Shown here piece after piece: positions 24,076-32,613 of a stretch of 64,000 nucleotides of DNA; within the stretch, counting starts at the first letter, position 1, and each line of letters starts with the position of its first letter. A program made the translations under genes and the position numbers. The notes under the pieces were generated by a model that had not been told where the DNA came from, ran no database searches, and saw nothing but the letters and a program-made list of their open reading frames with translations. Origin of the DNA: Acidimicrobiia bacterium (GTDB taxonomy: Bacteria > Actinomycetota > Acidimicrobiia > Acidimicrobiales > Aldehydirespiratoraceae). The stretch is taken from the NCBI GenBank assembly GCA_022821685.1, contig JAJEDD010000018.1, positions 126,655 through 190,654 on the forward strand, given 5' to 3'.

Positions 24076-25617
24076 ATGAACGGCTCCGGCGCCAACTCCG
24101 TTCTGCTGCGGGCCAGCGGTGTGACCAAGCGGTTCCCCGGCGTGGTCGCCAACGACGACATCACGTTGGAGGTCCAGCGGGCCAGGGTGCATTGCCTGCT
24201 CGGGGAGAACGGGGCGGGCAAGAGCACTCTCGCCGACCTGTTCTACGGCGTGCACGAGCCCGACGAGGGAGTCATCGAGCTGCGGGGCGAGCCGATCCAT
24301 ATGGTCTCGCCCCGCGACGCCATCGCGGCCGGGATCGGGATGGTGCGCCAGCACTTTGAGCTGGTCACGCCGATGTCGGTTCTCGAGAACGTCGTCATCG
24401 GCACCCGGGGCGAGGCCAAGGTCGACCTGCGCACAGCCCGGGTCCGCCTCGGTGAGCTGTGCGACCTCTACGGCGTGGAGGTCGATCTCGACACTCCGGT
24501 CGGCGACCTGGCAGTGGGCCAGCAACAGTGGGTCGAGATCCTCAAGGCCCTCTACCTCGGCTGCGAAGTGCTGATCCTCGACGAGCCGACCGCGGTGCTG
24601 ACCCCCGAAGGAATCGAGCGGCTCTTCACGACCCTTCGCCGCATGGCCTCCGAGGGTCTCACCATCGTGCTGATCACCCACAAGCTCCACGAGGTGATGG
24701 AGATCTCCGACGACGTGACCGTCCTGCGGCGCGGCCGGGTGGTCCGCACCTCCCTCACCTCGGAAGTGACCATGGCCGGCCTCACCAGGATGATGGTCGG
24801 CCGTGACGTCGACTTGGACATCGACGTGGCCGAGGCCTCACGGGGAGACCTGGTGCTGGACGTCTCGGGACTCGACGTGGCCACCGAGTCCGGCAGGGGC
24901 TCCCTCAAGCAGGTGTCGCTGGTGGTGCACGAACGCGAGATCCTGGGCATCGCCGGCGTGTCGGGCAACGGTCAGGACGCGCTGTTCGATGTGCTCGTCG
25001 GGATGCAGCCCGCCGCGGCCGGCACCATCGTCGTCGACGGACAGGACATGGCCGAGCTGTCGCCGGCAGCCAGGCTCGATCTCGGTGTCGCCAGCGTCCC
25101 CGCCGACCGCATCCACCAGGGCCTCATGATGGACTTCCGGATAAGCGAGAACCTGATCCTCGGCCGCCAGCGCTCCGACCGCTTCGGGCGGCGGGGCTGG
25201 CTGAACCAGAACGATATTGCCCGGTTCGCGGACGACTCCTTCGCCAACTACGACATTGCCGCGCCGTCGCCCACGCATGTCACCCGGGTGCTCTCGGGCG
25301 GCAATCTGCAGAAGATCGTGATGGCTCGCGAGCTCGCCGGCCAGCCCCGGCTGCTGATCGTCCACCAGCCGACGAGGGGTCTGGACATCGGCGCCACCGA
25401 GTACGTGAGGCGACGGCTGGTCGAGGAGCGCGACCGGGGCGCGGCCATCCTGCTGATCTCCGAGGATCTGGACGAGCTGCTGAACCTGTCGAGCCGCATC
25501 GCGGTGATGTTCGACGGCCGCATCGTCGGCGAGGTCGACCGCCGTGATGCCACCATCGACCGGATCGGTATGTGGATGGCCGGGGTGTCGGGCACCCCGG
25601 GCGAGGCCCCGCCATGA
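24076..25617 (+). CDS. BMP-type ABC importer ATPase (copy 2), 513 aa
   Basis: Double NBD: GENGAGKS (43-50), LAVGQQQWVEI, LILDEPTAV in NBD1; degenerate GVSGNGQD P-loop, LSGGNLQKI and LIVHQPTRGLD in NBD2. Collinear with the ATPase at 11330. ATG 24076 chosen because homology starts shortly after it. The end overlaps the permease start (ATGA 25614). Confidence 0.92.
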   Translation: MNGSGANSVLLRASGVTKRFPGVVANDDITLEVQRARVHCLLGENGAGKSTLADLFYGVHEPDEGVIELRGEPIHMVSPRDAIAAGIGMVRQHFELVTPMSVLENVVIGTRGEAKVDLRTARVRLGELCDLYGVEVDLDTPVGDLAVGQQQWVEILKALYLGCEVLILDEPTAVLTPEGIERLFTTLRRMASEGLTIVLITHKLHEVMEISDDVTVLRRGRVVRTSLTSEVTMAGLTRMMVGRDVDLDIDVAEASRGDLVLDVSGLDVATESGRGSLKQVSLVVHEREILGIAGVSGNGQDALFDVLVGMQPAAAGTIVVDGQDMAELSPAARLDLGVASVPADRIHQGLMMDFRISENLILGRQRSDRFGRRGWLNQNDIARFADDSFANYDIAAPSPTHVTRVLSGGNLQKIVMARELAGQPRLLIVHQPTRGLDIGATEYVRRRLVEERDRGAAILLISEDLDELLNLSSRIAVMFDGRIVGEVDRRDATIDRIGMWMAGVSGTPGEAPP

Positions 25618-26771
25618 GCGCGGGCATTTCTAATGCGCCTGGCACCTCTTCCGGGAGCTTGCTCCGCCGGGCCGGATGGCGTCTGGAGCGACGGCTCGAG
25701 GTTAAGCCCTGGCACGAGGTCGTCACCCTGGTGGGCGCGTTCATCATTGGGCTGGCGATCTGCTCGATACTGATCGCGGCCTCCGACAAGAGCGTCGTCG
25801 ACTCCTACCGGGCTTTGTTCGACGGCGCCTTCGGGTCTAGGCGGGCGATCTACGAAACGCTGGTCCAGGCCACCCCACTCATCTTCACCGGCCTCGCGGC
25901 CGCCTTCGCGTTCCGGGCCAAGGTGTGGAACATCGGAGGCGAGGGCCAGTTCTTCGCCGGCGCCATGGGGGCGTACTTCGTCAGCGACCTGTGGAGCGGC
26001 GTGCTTCCCCGCGGCGTGATGGTGCCGGTGCTGTTCATCGGGGCGGCCGCGGCCGGAGCGCTGTGGGCGTCGATCGCGGGCGTGCTGAAGGCCCGCTACG
26101 ACACCAACGAGATCATCACGACAGTGATGCTCAACTTCATCATCCTGCTCATCCTGTCGTATCTGCTCGGAGACTTGTGGCGGTCCCCCGACACGTTCTA
26201 CTTCCAGACGGTGACGCTGCCGGAGTCGACCCATCTGCCGCTGATGATCGGAGGAAGCCGGCTCCACTGGGGATTCGGCATCGCAGCGGCCATGGCTGTC
26301 GTGGTCTACGTGGTGCTCAGACGGACCGCTCTGGGCTACGAGGTGCGAGGCGTGGGCATCAACCGCACCGCGGGCTCCTACAAGGGGATCTCGGTTCCTC
26401 GTGTGACCGTGCTGGTGATGGCGATCAGCGGCGCGCTGGCCGGACTGGCCGGAGCGGCGGAACTGGCCGGAGTGCATCATCGCCTCCAGCTCGACATCTC
26501 CAACAACTTCGGCTTCGTGGGCATCATCATCGCGCTCATCGGTCGCCTGCATCCCGCCGGCGTGGTCGTGAGCGCCATCGCCTTCGGGGCTCTCGTCAAC
26601 GGCGCGGTGACGATGCAGATCCAGACCGGGATTCCGGCCGCGCTGGTCGACGTGATCCAGGGGCTGTCGCTCATCTTCGTGCTGACCGGCGCGGTGGCGG
26701 TGCGCTACCGGCTCCAGAGGACCCGAACCGATGAGTCGCTGCCGGCTCTAGCGGACCCCACCGATGAGTGA
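25614..26771 (+). CDS. ABC transporter permease (BMP/nucleoside type), subunit 1 (copy 2), 385 aa
   Basis: Paralogue of the permease at 12874: shared RLERRLEVKPWHE, FTGLAAAFAFRAKVWNIGGEGQF, DTNEIITTVMLNF and VHHRLQLD motifs, ~10 hydrophobic segments. Starts in the ATPase stop (ATGA) and overlaps the next permease by 8 nt (ATG 26764). Confidence 0.9.
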   Translation: MSAGISNAPGTSSGSLLRRAGWRLERRLEVKPWHEVVTLVGAFIIGLAICSILIAASDKSVVDSYRALFDGAFGSRRAIYETLVQATPLIFTGLAAAFAFRAKVWNIGGEGQFFAGAMGAYFVSDLWSGVLPRGVMVPVLFIGAAAAGALWASIAGVLKARYDTNEIITTVMLNFIILLILSYLLGDLWRSPDTFYFQTVTLPESTHLPLMIGGSRLHWGFGIAAAMAVVVYVVLRRTALGYEVRGVGINRTAGSYKGISVPRVTVLVMAISGALAGLAGAAELAGVHHRLQLDISNNFGFVGIIIALIGRLHPAGVVVSAIAFGALVNGAVTMQIQTGIPAALVDVIQGLSLIFVLTGAVAVRYRLQRTRTDESLPALADPTDE

Positions 26772-27708
26772 CGTGCTCGAAGCCCTCGTCAACGTGGGCG
26801 TGCTGGCCAGCGCCATCCGCATCGCCACGCCGCTGCTGCTGGCCGCGCTGGGCGAGATGGTCACCGAGAGGGCCGGCGTGCTGAACCTGGGCATCGAGGG
26901 CACCATCACGGTGTCGGCCTTCGGGTCCTTCGTGGTGGCCGACAAGGCCGATTCCCTGTGGCTGGGAGTGCTGAGCGGGGTCGGGGCCGGAATACTCCTG
27001 TCGCTGCTGATGGCCGTCCTCGTGAGCAGCATCAGGGTCGAGCAAGTCGTGGCGGGACTCGCCCTCAACCTGTTCGGCATCGGCATGGCGTTCTACCTGT
27101 TCCGGGCGTTCTACCCGCAGACGGGCGGCGAGATGCCCCGCAGCGACACCTTCGACTTCGCCGAGATCCCCCTTCTGGCCAACATACCCGCCGTCGGGGA
27201 GATCGTCTTCGGCCAGCACTGGCTGACGTACGCAGCCATCGGTGCCTGCCCCGCGCTGTGGTACGTACTGAACCGGACCCAGTTCGGCCTCGAGCTGCGC
27301 AGCGTCGGCAACAACCCCGCCGCCTGCGACATGCGGGGAATAGGCGTCACCCGGATGCAGTACCTGGCGCTGGCCTTCGGGGGCCTCATGGCCGGCCTGG
27401 CCGGCGCGTTCTTGAGCGTGTTCCTGTCGGGGCTGTTCTTCGTGGACGTGGCCGCAGGACGGGGATGGATAGCGCTGGCCATAGTCATCTTCGGCAACTG
27501 GCGGATCGGGAGGATCCTCGCCGGCTCGCTCCTCTTCGGCTACCTCGACGCCTATCAGCTGTCGCTCCAGGCCCGGGGCCTGGAGGTTCCTCACCAGCTG
27601 CTGCTCGCGCTGCCGTTCGCGTTGACGATCGCGGCCCTCGTCGTCAACCGGCGTCGCAGCCAGGAGCCGCTGCACTTGGGCGTGCCGTACTTCAGGGGTG
27701 AGAGGTGA
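26764..27708 (+). CDS. ABC transporter permease (BMP/nucleoside type), subunit 2 (copy 2), 314 aa
   Basis: Paralogue of the permease at 14073: RIATPLLLAALGEMVTERAGVLNL, GLELRSVGNNPAACDMRGI, GRGWIALAIVIFGNWR and C-terminal VPYFRGER. Its TGA overlaps the GTG of a 12-codon mini-ORF that leads to Rieske 3. Confidence 0.9.
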   Translation: MSDVLEALVNVGVLASAIRIATPLLLAALGEMVTERAGVLNLGIEGTITVSAFGSFVVADKADSLWLGVLSGVGAGILLSLLMAVLVSSIRVEQVVAGLALNLFGIGMAFYLFRAFYPQTGGEMPRSDTFDFAEIPLLANIPAVGEIVFGQHWLTYAAIGACPALWYVLNRTQFGLELRSVGNNPAACDMRGIGVTRMQYLALAFGGLMAGLAGAFLSVFLSGLFFVDVAAGRGWIALAIVIFGNWRIGRILAGSLLFGYLDAYQLSLQARGLEVPHQLLLALPFALTIAALVVNRRRSQEPLHLGVPYFRGER

Positions 27709-27743
27709 TTGAACCGCACCGACGAAAGGGGGACGCCCAATGA
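27705..27743 (+). other. Bridging mini-ORF (12 codons) between permease and Rieske 3
   Basis: GTG 27705 overlaps the permease stop (GTGA) and the frame ends at TGA 27741-27743, overlapping ATG 27740 (ATGA). AAAGGGGG inside it is the Shine-Dalgarno sequence for the Rieske gene. Confidence 0.4.
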
Positions 27744-28780
27744 GCCAGCTGATCAGCCGGGTCGACTACGTCGATGCCGACACCGAGGACAAGATGTACG
27801 AGGCCATGCGGGACAAGTTCTGGTACCCGGTGGCCTACTCGGACGAACTCACCAACGAGCCGCAGGGCTTCGTGCTGTACGGCAAGAAGCTGGTGGTGGT
27901 GCGCCTCGACGGCCAGCCCGTCGTGTTCGACGACCAGTGCCTGCACAAGGGGACCGCGCTGTCGCTGGGCAAGGTCGTCGACGACTGCCTGCGCTGCCCG
28001 TATCACGGCTGGACCTACGACGCCACCGGCGCCATCCGCCGGATCCCGGCCCGCGAGGAGCTCTCGGAGCACATCAACGTGAAGCTGGGCAGCTACCCGA
28101 CCTGCGAGACCAGCGGGCTGGTGTACACCTGCCTGGGCGATCCCATCCACCCGCCGCCGTCGGTGCCGATGTTCGACGACCCCAGCTACCAGTTCCTGCA
28201 TCTCGACGTGTACGAGTGGGACTGCTCGATGGCGCGCCGCCTGGAGAACTACTTCGACTTCTCCCACTTCCCGTGGGTGCACGACGGGCTCCTCGGCGAC
28301 AGCAACCAGCCCCGAGTGGACGACTACGCCGTGGAGCGGGTCGGCGGGGAGCTCCGGTTCGTGGCCGGACCGTTCCCCGAGTTCACCGACAACGTCAAGA
28401 ACGCTCCCACCGCCGACACCGACGGCGATCAGGTCTACGGCGCCATCAAGCGATACCGGGTGTTCGTGCCCAACGCGATGCAGCTGAACAGCAGCGCCGG
28501 TGAGACCGAGGACTACGTGCTGTGGGTCTGCCTGGCGCCGGTGGGCCCCGAGCGAACTCGGTGCTTCACCTATCAGGGCCGCAACTACGGGCTCGACCAC
28601 GGCGAGGAGTTCATGGCGTTCGCGCAGCTTGTCACCGACCAGGACCGCCCGATCGTCGAGTCGCAGACGCCGGCCCAGGTTCCGATCACGCTGCCCGAGG
28701 AGATGTTCGTCAAGGGCGCCGACCTGGCCCTGCTGGAATACCGGAAGTGGCTGCTGGAGCTGGCGGGGCTGCGCTCGTGA
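27740..28780 (+). CDS. Rieske non-heme iron oxygenase, alpha subunit (copy 3), 346 aa
   Basis: Rieske cluster C67-L-H69 and C86-P-Y-H89; mononuclear site LENYFDFSHFPWVHDG with H176 and H181, and TDQDRPIVESQ holding the probable third ligand. Close to copy 2 (19198). It sits between the importer and the molybdenum hydroxylase of cassette 2, an operon position that ties uptake, oxygenation and hydroxylation together. The stop overlaps the GTG of the next gene (GTGA 28777). Confidence 0.9.
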   Translation: MSQLISRVDYVDADTEDKMYEAMRDKFWYPVAYSDELTNEPQGFVLYGKKLVVVRLDGQPVVFDDQCLHKGTALSLGKVVDDCLRCPYHGWTYDATGAIRRIPAREELSEHINVKLGSYPTCETSGLVYTCLGDPIHPPPSVPMFDDPSYQFLHLDVYEWDCSMARRLENYFDFSHFPWVHDGLLGDSNQPRVDDYAVERVGGELRFVAGPFPEFTDNVKNAPTADTDGDQVYGAIKRYRVFVPNAMQLNSSAGETEDYVLWVCLAPVGPERTRCFTYQGRNYGLDHGEEFMAFAQLVTDQDRPIVESQTPAQVPITLPEEMFVKGADLALLEYRKWLLELAGLRS

Positions 28781-29625
28781 AGCCGCCCCCCTTCCTCTAC
28801 TGCCGGCCGAGAGCGGTCGACGAGGCTCTGGCCGTGCTGGCCGAGCACGGCGATGAGGCCAGGCCCCTCGCGGGGGGCCAGAGCCTCGTTCCGATGCTCA
28901 ACCACCGGTTGGCCCGCCCCGGCGTGCTCGTCGACATCGGCGCCATCACCGAGTTGCAGCGCATGGAGCGCCGGGCGTCGGACTGGCTGATCGGCGCAAC
29001 CGTCACCCAGCGCCGCGTCGAGCGCCACAGCCTTGAGGGCTGCGAGCTGCTGAGCCTGGCCGTGCCGTTCATCGGGCACCGCCAGATACGGGCCCGCGGG
29101 ACCGTCGGCGGCAGCATCGCCCACGCCGATCCGGCGGCGGAGCTGCCGGCCGTGGCCCTCACCGTCGACGCCACCATGGTGGCCGCGGGCCGCGATGGGC
29201 AGCGGGCTATCGGCGCCTCGTCGTTCTTTGCGGGGCCCTACATGAACTCGCTCGCCGACGGCGAGATTCTCTCCCATGTGATCTTCCCGGTGCTCCCGTC
29301 CACGACCAGGTGCTCCTTCAAGGAGTTCGCCCGGCGCAAGGGCGACTTCGCGGTCGCTGGCGTCGCCGCCGCGGTGGACATCACGGACCGGGTGGTGTCG
29401 AAGGCCCGGCTCACGGCGTTCGCGATCGGATCCAACCCGGTGCGCCTGCCCGGCGCGGAGGGCGCCATCGTCGGCCGGAGCCTCGACGCGGCAGACCTGG
29501 ACACCGCCGCTGAGGCCGCCGCCGCTGAGATCGAGCCGTGGGACGACATCCACGGATCGCCGCGGTACCGGCGCCAGATCGTGGCCGCCCTGCTGCAGCG
29601 AGCATTGCAGGAGGTGGCCCCATGA
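28777..29625 (+). CDS. Molybdenum hydroxylase FAD-binding (medium) subunit, cassette 2, 282 aa
   Basis: CoxM/XdhB-like: VKPPPFLYCRPRAVDEALAVL start, AGGQSLVPMLNHRL and GTVGGSIAHADPAAELPAV FAD motifs, C-terminal ARRKGDFAVAGVAA. GTG 28777 overlaps the Rieske 3 stop. The end (LQEVAP) overlaps a mini-ORF start by ATGA. Confidence 0.9.
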   Translation: MKPPPFLYCRPRAVDEALAVLAEHGDEARPLAGGQSLVPMLNHRLARPGVLVDIGAITELQRMERRASDWLIGATVTQRRVERHSLEGCELLSLAVPFIGHRQIRARGTVGGSIAHADPAAELPAVALTVDATMVAAGRDGQRAIGASSFFAGPYMNSLADGEILSHVIFPVLPSTTRCSFKEFARRKGDFAVAGVAAAVDITDRVVSKARLTAFAIGSNPVRLPGAEGAIVGRSLDAADLDTAAEAAAAEIEPWDDIHGSPRYRRQIVAALLQRALQEVAP

Positions 29626-29704
29626 GCGCTCCGACCTGCCCGACGGAGCGCGCCTGCCTGCGGCTGTGCTGGGCATTGCAGGAGGCGGCCCCATGAGCGC
29701 TCCG
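29602..29704 (+). repeat. 71-bp tandem duplication at the small-subunit start
   Basis: The 32-bp segments 29602-29633 and 29673-29704 differ at one base and are offset by exactly 71 nt, as at 17501. Each holds an AGGAGG Shine-Dalgarno sequence, ATG and the codons for MSAP. Confidence 0.85.
29622..29696 (+). other. Bridging mini-ORF (24 codons) between medium and small subunits
   Basis: ATG 29622 overlaps the medium-subunit stop; TGA 29694-29696 overlaps ATG 29693 of the small subunit. The peptide starts MSAP (as the small subunit does) and ends LQEAAP (as the medium subunit does, LQEVAP), so it is a product of the 71-bp duplication with frame kept open. Confidence 0.45.
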
Positions 29705-30196
29705 GCAGCGCGCCGGGTCGAACCGGTCGCCGAGGTGCCGATCAGCGTCACCGTCAACGCTCGCGCGGTAGAGGCGGTGGTGCCGGCCCGCCAGCTGCTG
29801 GCCGACTTCCTGCGGGACGATCTGCGGCTGACCGGCACCCACGTCGGCTGCGAGCAGGGGATCTGCGGAGCGTGCACCATCAACCTCGACGGCGAGCCGG
29901 TGCGCTCCTGCATCATGCTGGCCGCCCAGGTCGACGGTTCGTCGATCACCACGGTGGAAGGACTGGCGTCGGAGGGCCTGAGCCCGCTCCAGCAGGCCTT
30001 CAAGGACAACCACGGCCTGCAGTGCGGGTTCTGCACTCCGGGATTCCTGATGACGCTGGCGACCGTCGATCCCGACGAATACCCCGGCACCGACGGGATC
30101 CGCGAGGCCATATCGGGCAACCTGTGCCGCTGCACCGGCTACGGCGGCATCCTCCAGGCGGTGCGCACGGCCTGGAATCGGGTCGAAGATGGCTGA
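29693..30196 (+). CDS. Molybdenum hydroxylase 2Fe-2S (small) subunit, cassette 2, 167 aa
   Basis: Clusters GCEQGICGACTINLDGEPVRSC and CGFCTPGF/CRCTGY. ATG 29693 with AGGAGG 9 nt upstream; an upstream GTG (29666) in frame lies in duplicated DNA and is not favoured. Overlaps the large subunit start (ATG 30189) by 8 nt. Confidence 0.92.
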   Translation: MSAPAARRVEPVAEVPISVTVNARAVEAVVPARQLLADFLRDDLRLTGTHVGCEQGICGACTINLDGEPVRSCIMLAAQVDGSSITTVEGLASEGLSPLQQAFKDNHGLQCGFCTPGFLMTLATVDPDEYPGTDGIREAISGNLCRCTGYGGILQAVRTAWNRVEDG

Positions 30197-32576
30197 CGCC
30201 TTTGTGCTCGGTTCCCGTCCGGTCTATACGGGCACCCACGTCACCCGCAGGCAGGACGATGCCCTGCTCAGTGGTCGGGGCGCCTACGTCGCCGATCTCC
30301 GCCGCGACGACATGGCCGAGATCGCGGTGGTGCGCAGCACGGTGGCCCATGGCCGGATCGCTGCCATCCGCACCGCCGAGGCGGCCGCCGTCGCGGGCGT
30401 GATCGCGGTGATCACTGCCGCCGACCTCACCGACGTCTCGCCCTACCCCAACTTCGCCTCCGCCTACACCCAGACCCCCGGAACGTTCCCGCTGGCCCAG
30501 GACAAGGTTCGCTACGTGGGATCGCCGGTGGCGGTGGTGCTGGCCGAGAACCGCTACATCGCGGAGGACGCGGCCGAGCTCGTGGAGGTCGACTACGAGG
30601 AGCTGCCCGCGGTCACCTCTCTGGAAGACGCCCTGGACCCGGACTCGCCGCGGTTGTTCGAGCACTGGCCCAACAACCGGCTCCTCGACCTGCAGCCCGA
30701 CGACTCAGAGGCAGCCGCCATCCTGGCCGGCAACCGGGTGTTGCGGCGCCGCTACAAGATGGGCCGCCACACCGCCATGCCCATGGAGACCCGGGCCTGT
30801 ATGGCCGAGGTGCGAGACGGCCGCCTCCACCTATGGTGCACCAACCAGCACGCCCACATCGCCCGCACCACCCTGTCGTATGTGCTGCCGATGGCCGAGC
30901 GCGACATCAGGGTGGTCATCCCCTACGTGGGCGGCGGCTTCGGGCTCAAGCAGCACCTGTATCCCGAGGATGTTGTGGCGTCCTGGCTGGCCCTGCGCCA
31001 CGGTCGTCCCGTCCGTTTCGTCGAAGACCGGGCCGAGCACATGATCGCCGCGGCCCATGCCCGCGACCACATGGTGGATATCGAGGCGGCCATCGCCGAC
31101 GACGGCCGGATCCTGGCCATGCGGGTCCAGGTCGTCCAAGACCTCGGGTCGGCCGAGATATTTCCGGGAGCCTGGTGCCCGGCGCTCACCACCGCCGCCC
31201 ACATGACCGGTCCCTACGACATCGGCCACTGCGCGGTGTCGGTGGCCGCGGTGGCCACCAACAAGACGCCCGGCGGCTCCTACCGGGGTTTCGGGGTGCC
31301 CGAGGCCGTGTTCGCCCTCGAGCGGTTCATCGACGAGATCGCCGCCGAGGTCGGGGTGGACCGACTCGATCTGCGCCGGTCGATGCTGCTGCAGTCCGAG
31401 GATCTGCCCTACAAGACGGCTTCGGGCGCGCTCCTGGATTCGGGCAGCTTCGCCGAGTCGTTCGAGAAGGTGGTCGAGTTGGGCGAGGCCGCCCACCGGC
31501 GGGCCGCCGCACAGCACGGCACCGACCAGCAGTCCCGGGTCGGCGTGGGCTACGCGGTCTTGTTCGAGGGCGTCTCACCGACCCACCACGGCGCCTCCGC
31601 GCACTGGGCCGGGCACGAGTCCTGCTCCATCGAGGTGCTGCCCGACGGCGGCGTGCGGGTGGCGTCGGGGGTCACCGACCAGGGCCAGGGAACGACCACG
31701 TTCGTGGCCACCCTCGCCGCCGACGCGCTCGGCGTGCCTATCGAGACCGTCGAGGTCGAGCTGGCCGACTCCGACTCGACCCCCTACGGCCTGGGCGCCT
31801 TCGGCTCCCGGCAGGCCGTGATCGGCGGCGGCGCCCTGCTGCTCGCGGCGGGCGAGGTGCGCGACAAGGTCAAGAGGATCGCAGCCCACATGCTGGAAGC
31901 CACCGAGGACGATCTGGTGATCGAGGCTGGCCGGGTGCACGTGGCCGGCAGTCCCGAGCCGGCGGTGACAATGGCTGCGATCGCCACCAGAGCCGTCATC
32001 AGGACCATGGACCTGCCGCCGGGAATGGCGCCGGGCCTGGAGGCGACCGCCCGCTACGAGCCCGAGTTGATGGAGCACGTGCCCGATGAGAGGGGCAGGA
32101 TCAACGCCAGCGCGTCCTACGCCAACGCGGCCCATGCCGCCGTCATCCGGGTCGATTTGGGGACGGGCGAGATCGAGATCCTCGACTACATCCTGGCCCA
32201 CGACTGCGGGCGGGTCATCAATCCCCCGATCGTCGATGGCCAGATCTGGGGCGGGATTGCCCAGGGCGTGGGCGGAGCCCTGTACGAGGATCTGCGCTTC
32301 AACGACTTGGGCCAGCCCCAGACCGCGTTCATGGACTATCTGATGCCTTCGGCGCTCGAGATGCCCGAGGTGGTGATCAAGCACTTCGAGAGCCCGTCGC
32401 CCAACACGCCGCTGGGCATGAAGGGGGTCGGCGAGGGCGGGACGGTGGGACCGGCGGCCGCCATCGGCAACGCCCTCGCCCATGCGCTCGCCGAGTTCAA
32501 CCCACAGATCCGCGAGACCCCGCTGAGCCCGGCCGTGGTGCGGGCCATGATTCCCGATCGAGGGGCGGCTACCTAA
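30189..32576 (+). CDS. Molybdenum hydroxylase large subunit (xanthine dehydrogenase/CoxL family), cassette 2, 795 aa
   Basis: Mo-binding subunit with VGGGFGLKQHLYPED, loop GSYRGFGVPEAVF, DQGQGTTTFVATLAADALGV, and catalytic Glu in GMKGVGEGGTVGPA. As in cassette 1 the loop is of the xanthine-dehydrogenase/form II kind, not form I CODH. Gene order here is medium-small-large, whereas cassette 1 is large-medium-small, so the two sets did not arise by a simple recent block duplication. Last gene of the operon; a convergent deaminase follows. Confidence 0.9.
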   Translation: MADAFVLGSRPVYTGTHVTRRQDDALLSGRGAYVADLRRDDMAEIAVVRSTVAHGRIAAIRTAEAAAVAGVIAVITAADLTDVSPYPNFASAYTQTPGTFPLAQDKVRYVGSPVAVVLAENRYIAEDAAELVEVDYEELPAVTSLEDALDPDSPRLFEHWPNNRLLDLQPDDSEAAAILAGNRVLRRRYKMGRHTAMPMETRACMAEVRDGRLHLWCTNQHAHIARTTLSYVLPMAERDIRVVIPYVGGGFGLKQHLYPEDVVASWLALRHGRPVRFVEDRAEHMIAAAHARDHMVDIEAAIADDGRILAMRVQVVQDLGSAEIFPGAWCPALTTAAHMTGPYDIGHCAVSVAAVATNKTPGGSYRGFGVPEAVFALERFIDEIAAEVGVDRLDLRRSMLLQSEDLPYKTASGALLDSGSFAESFEKVVELGEAAHRRAAAQHGTDQQSRVGVGYAVLFEGVSPTHHGASAHWAGHESCSIEVLPDGGVRVASGVTDQGQGTTTFVATLAADALGVPIETVEVELADSDSTPYGLGAFGSRQAVIGGGALLLAAGEVRDKVKRIAAHMLEATEDDLVIEAGRVHVAGSPEPAVTMAAIATRAVIRTMDLPPGMAPGLEATARYEPELMEHVPDERGRINASASYANAAHAAVIRVDLGTGEIEILDYILAHDCGRVINPPIVDGQIWGGIAQGVGGALYEDLRFNDLGQPQTAFMDYLMPSALEMPEVVIKHFESPSPNTPLGMKGVGEGGTVGPAAAIGNALAHALAEFNPQIRETPLSPAVVRAMIPDRGAAT

Positions 32577-32613
32577 AGGGGCGCGCGCGGCGGCCTGCTA
32601 GTTGGCGACCCCG

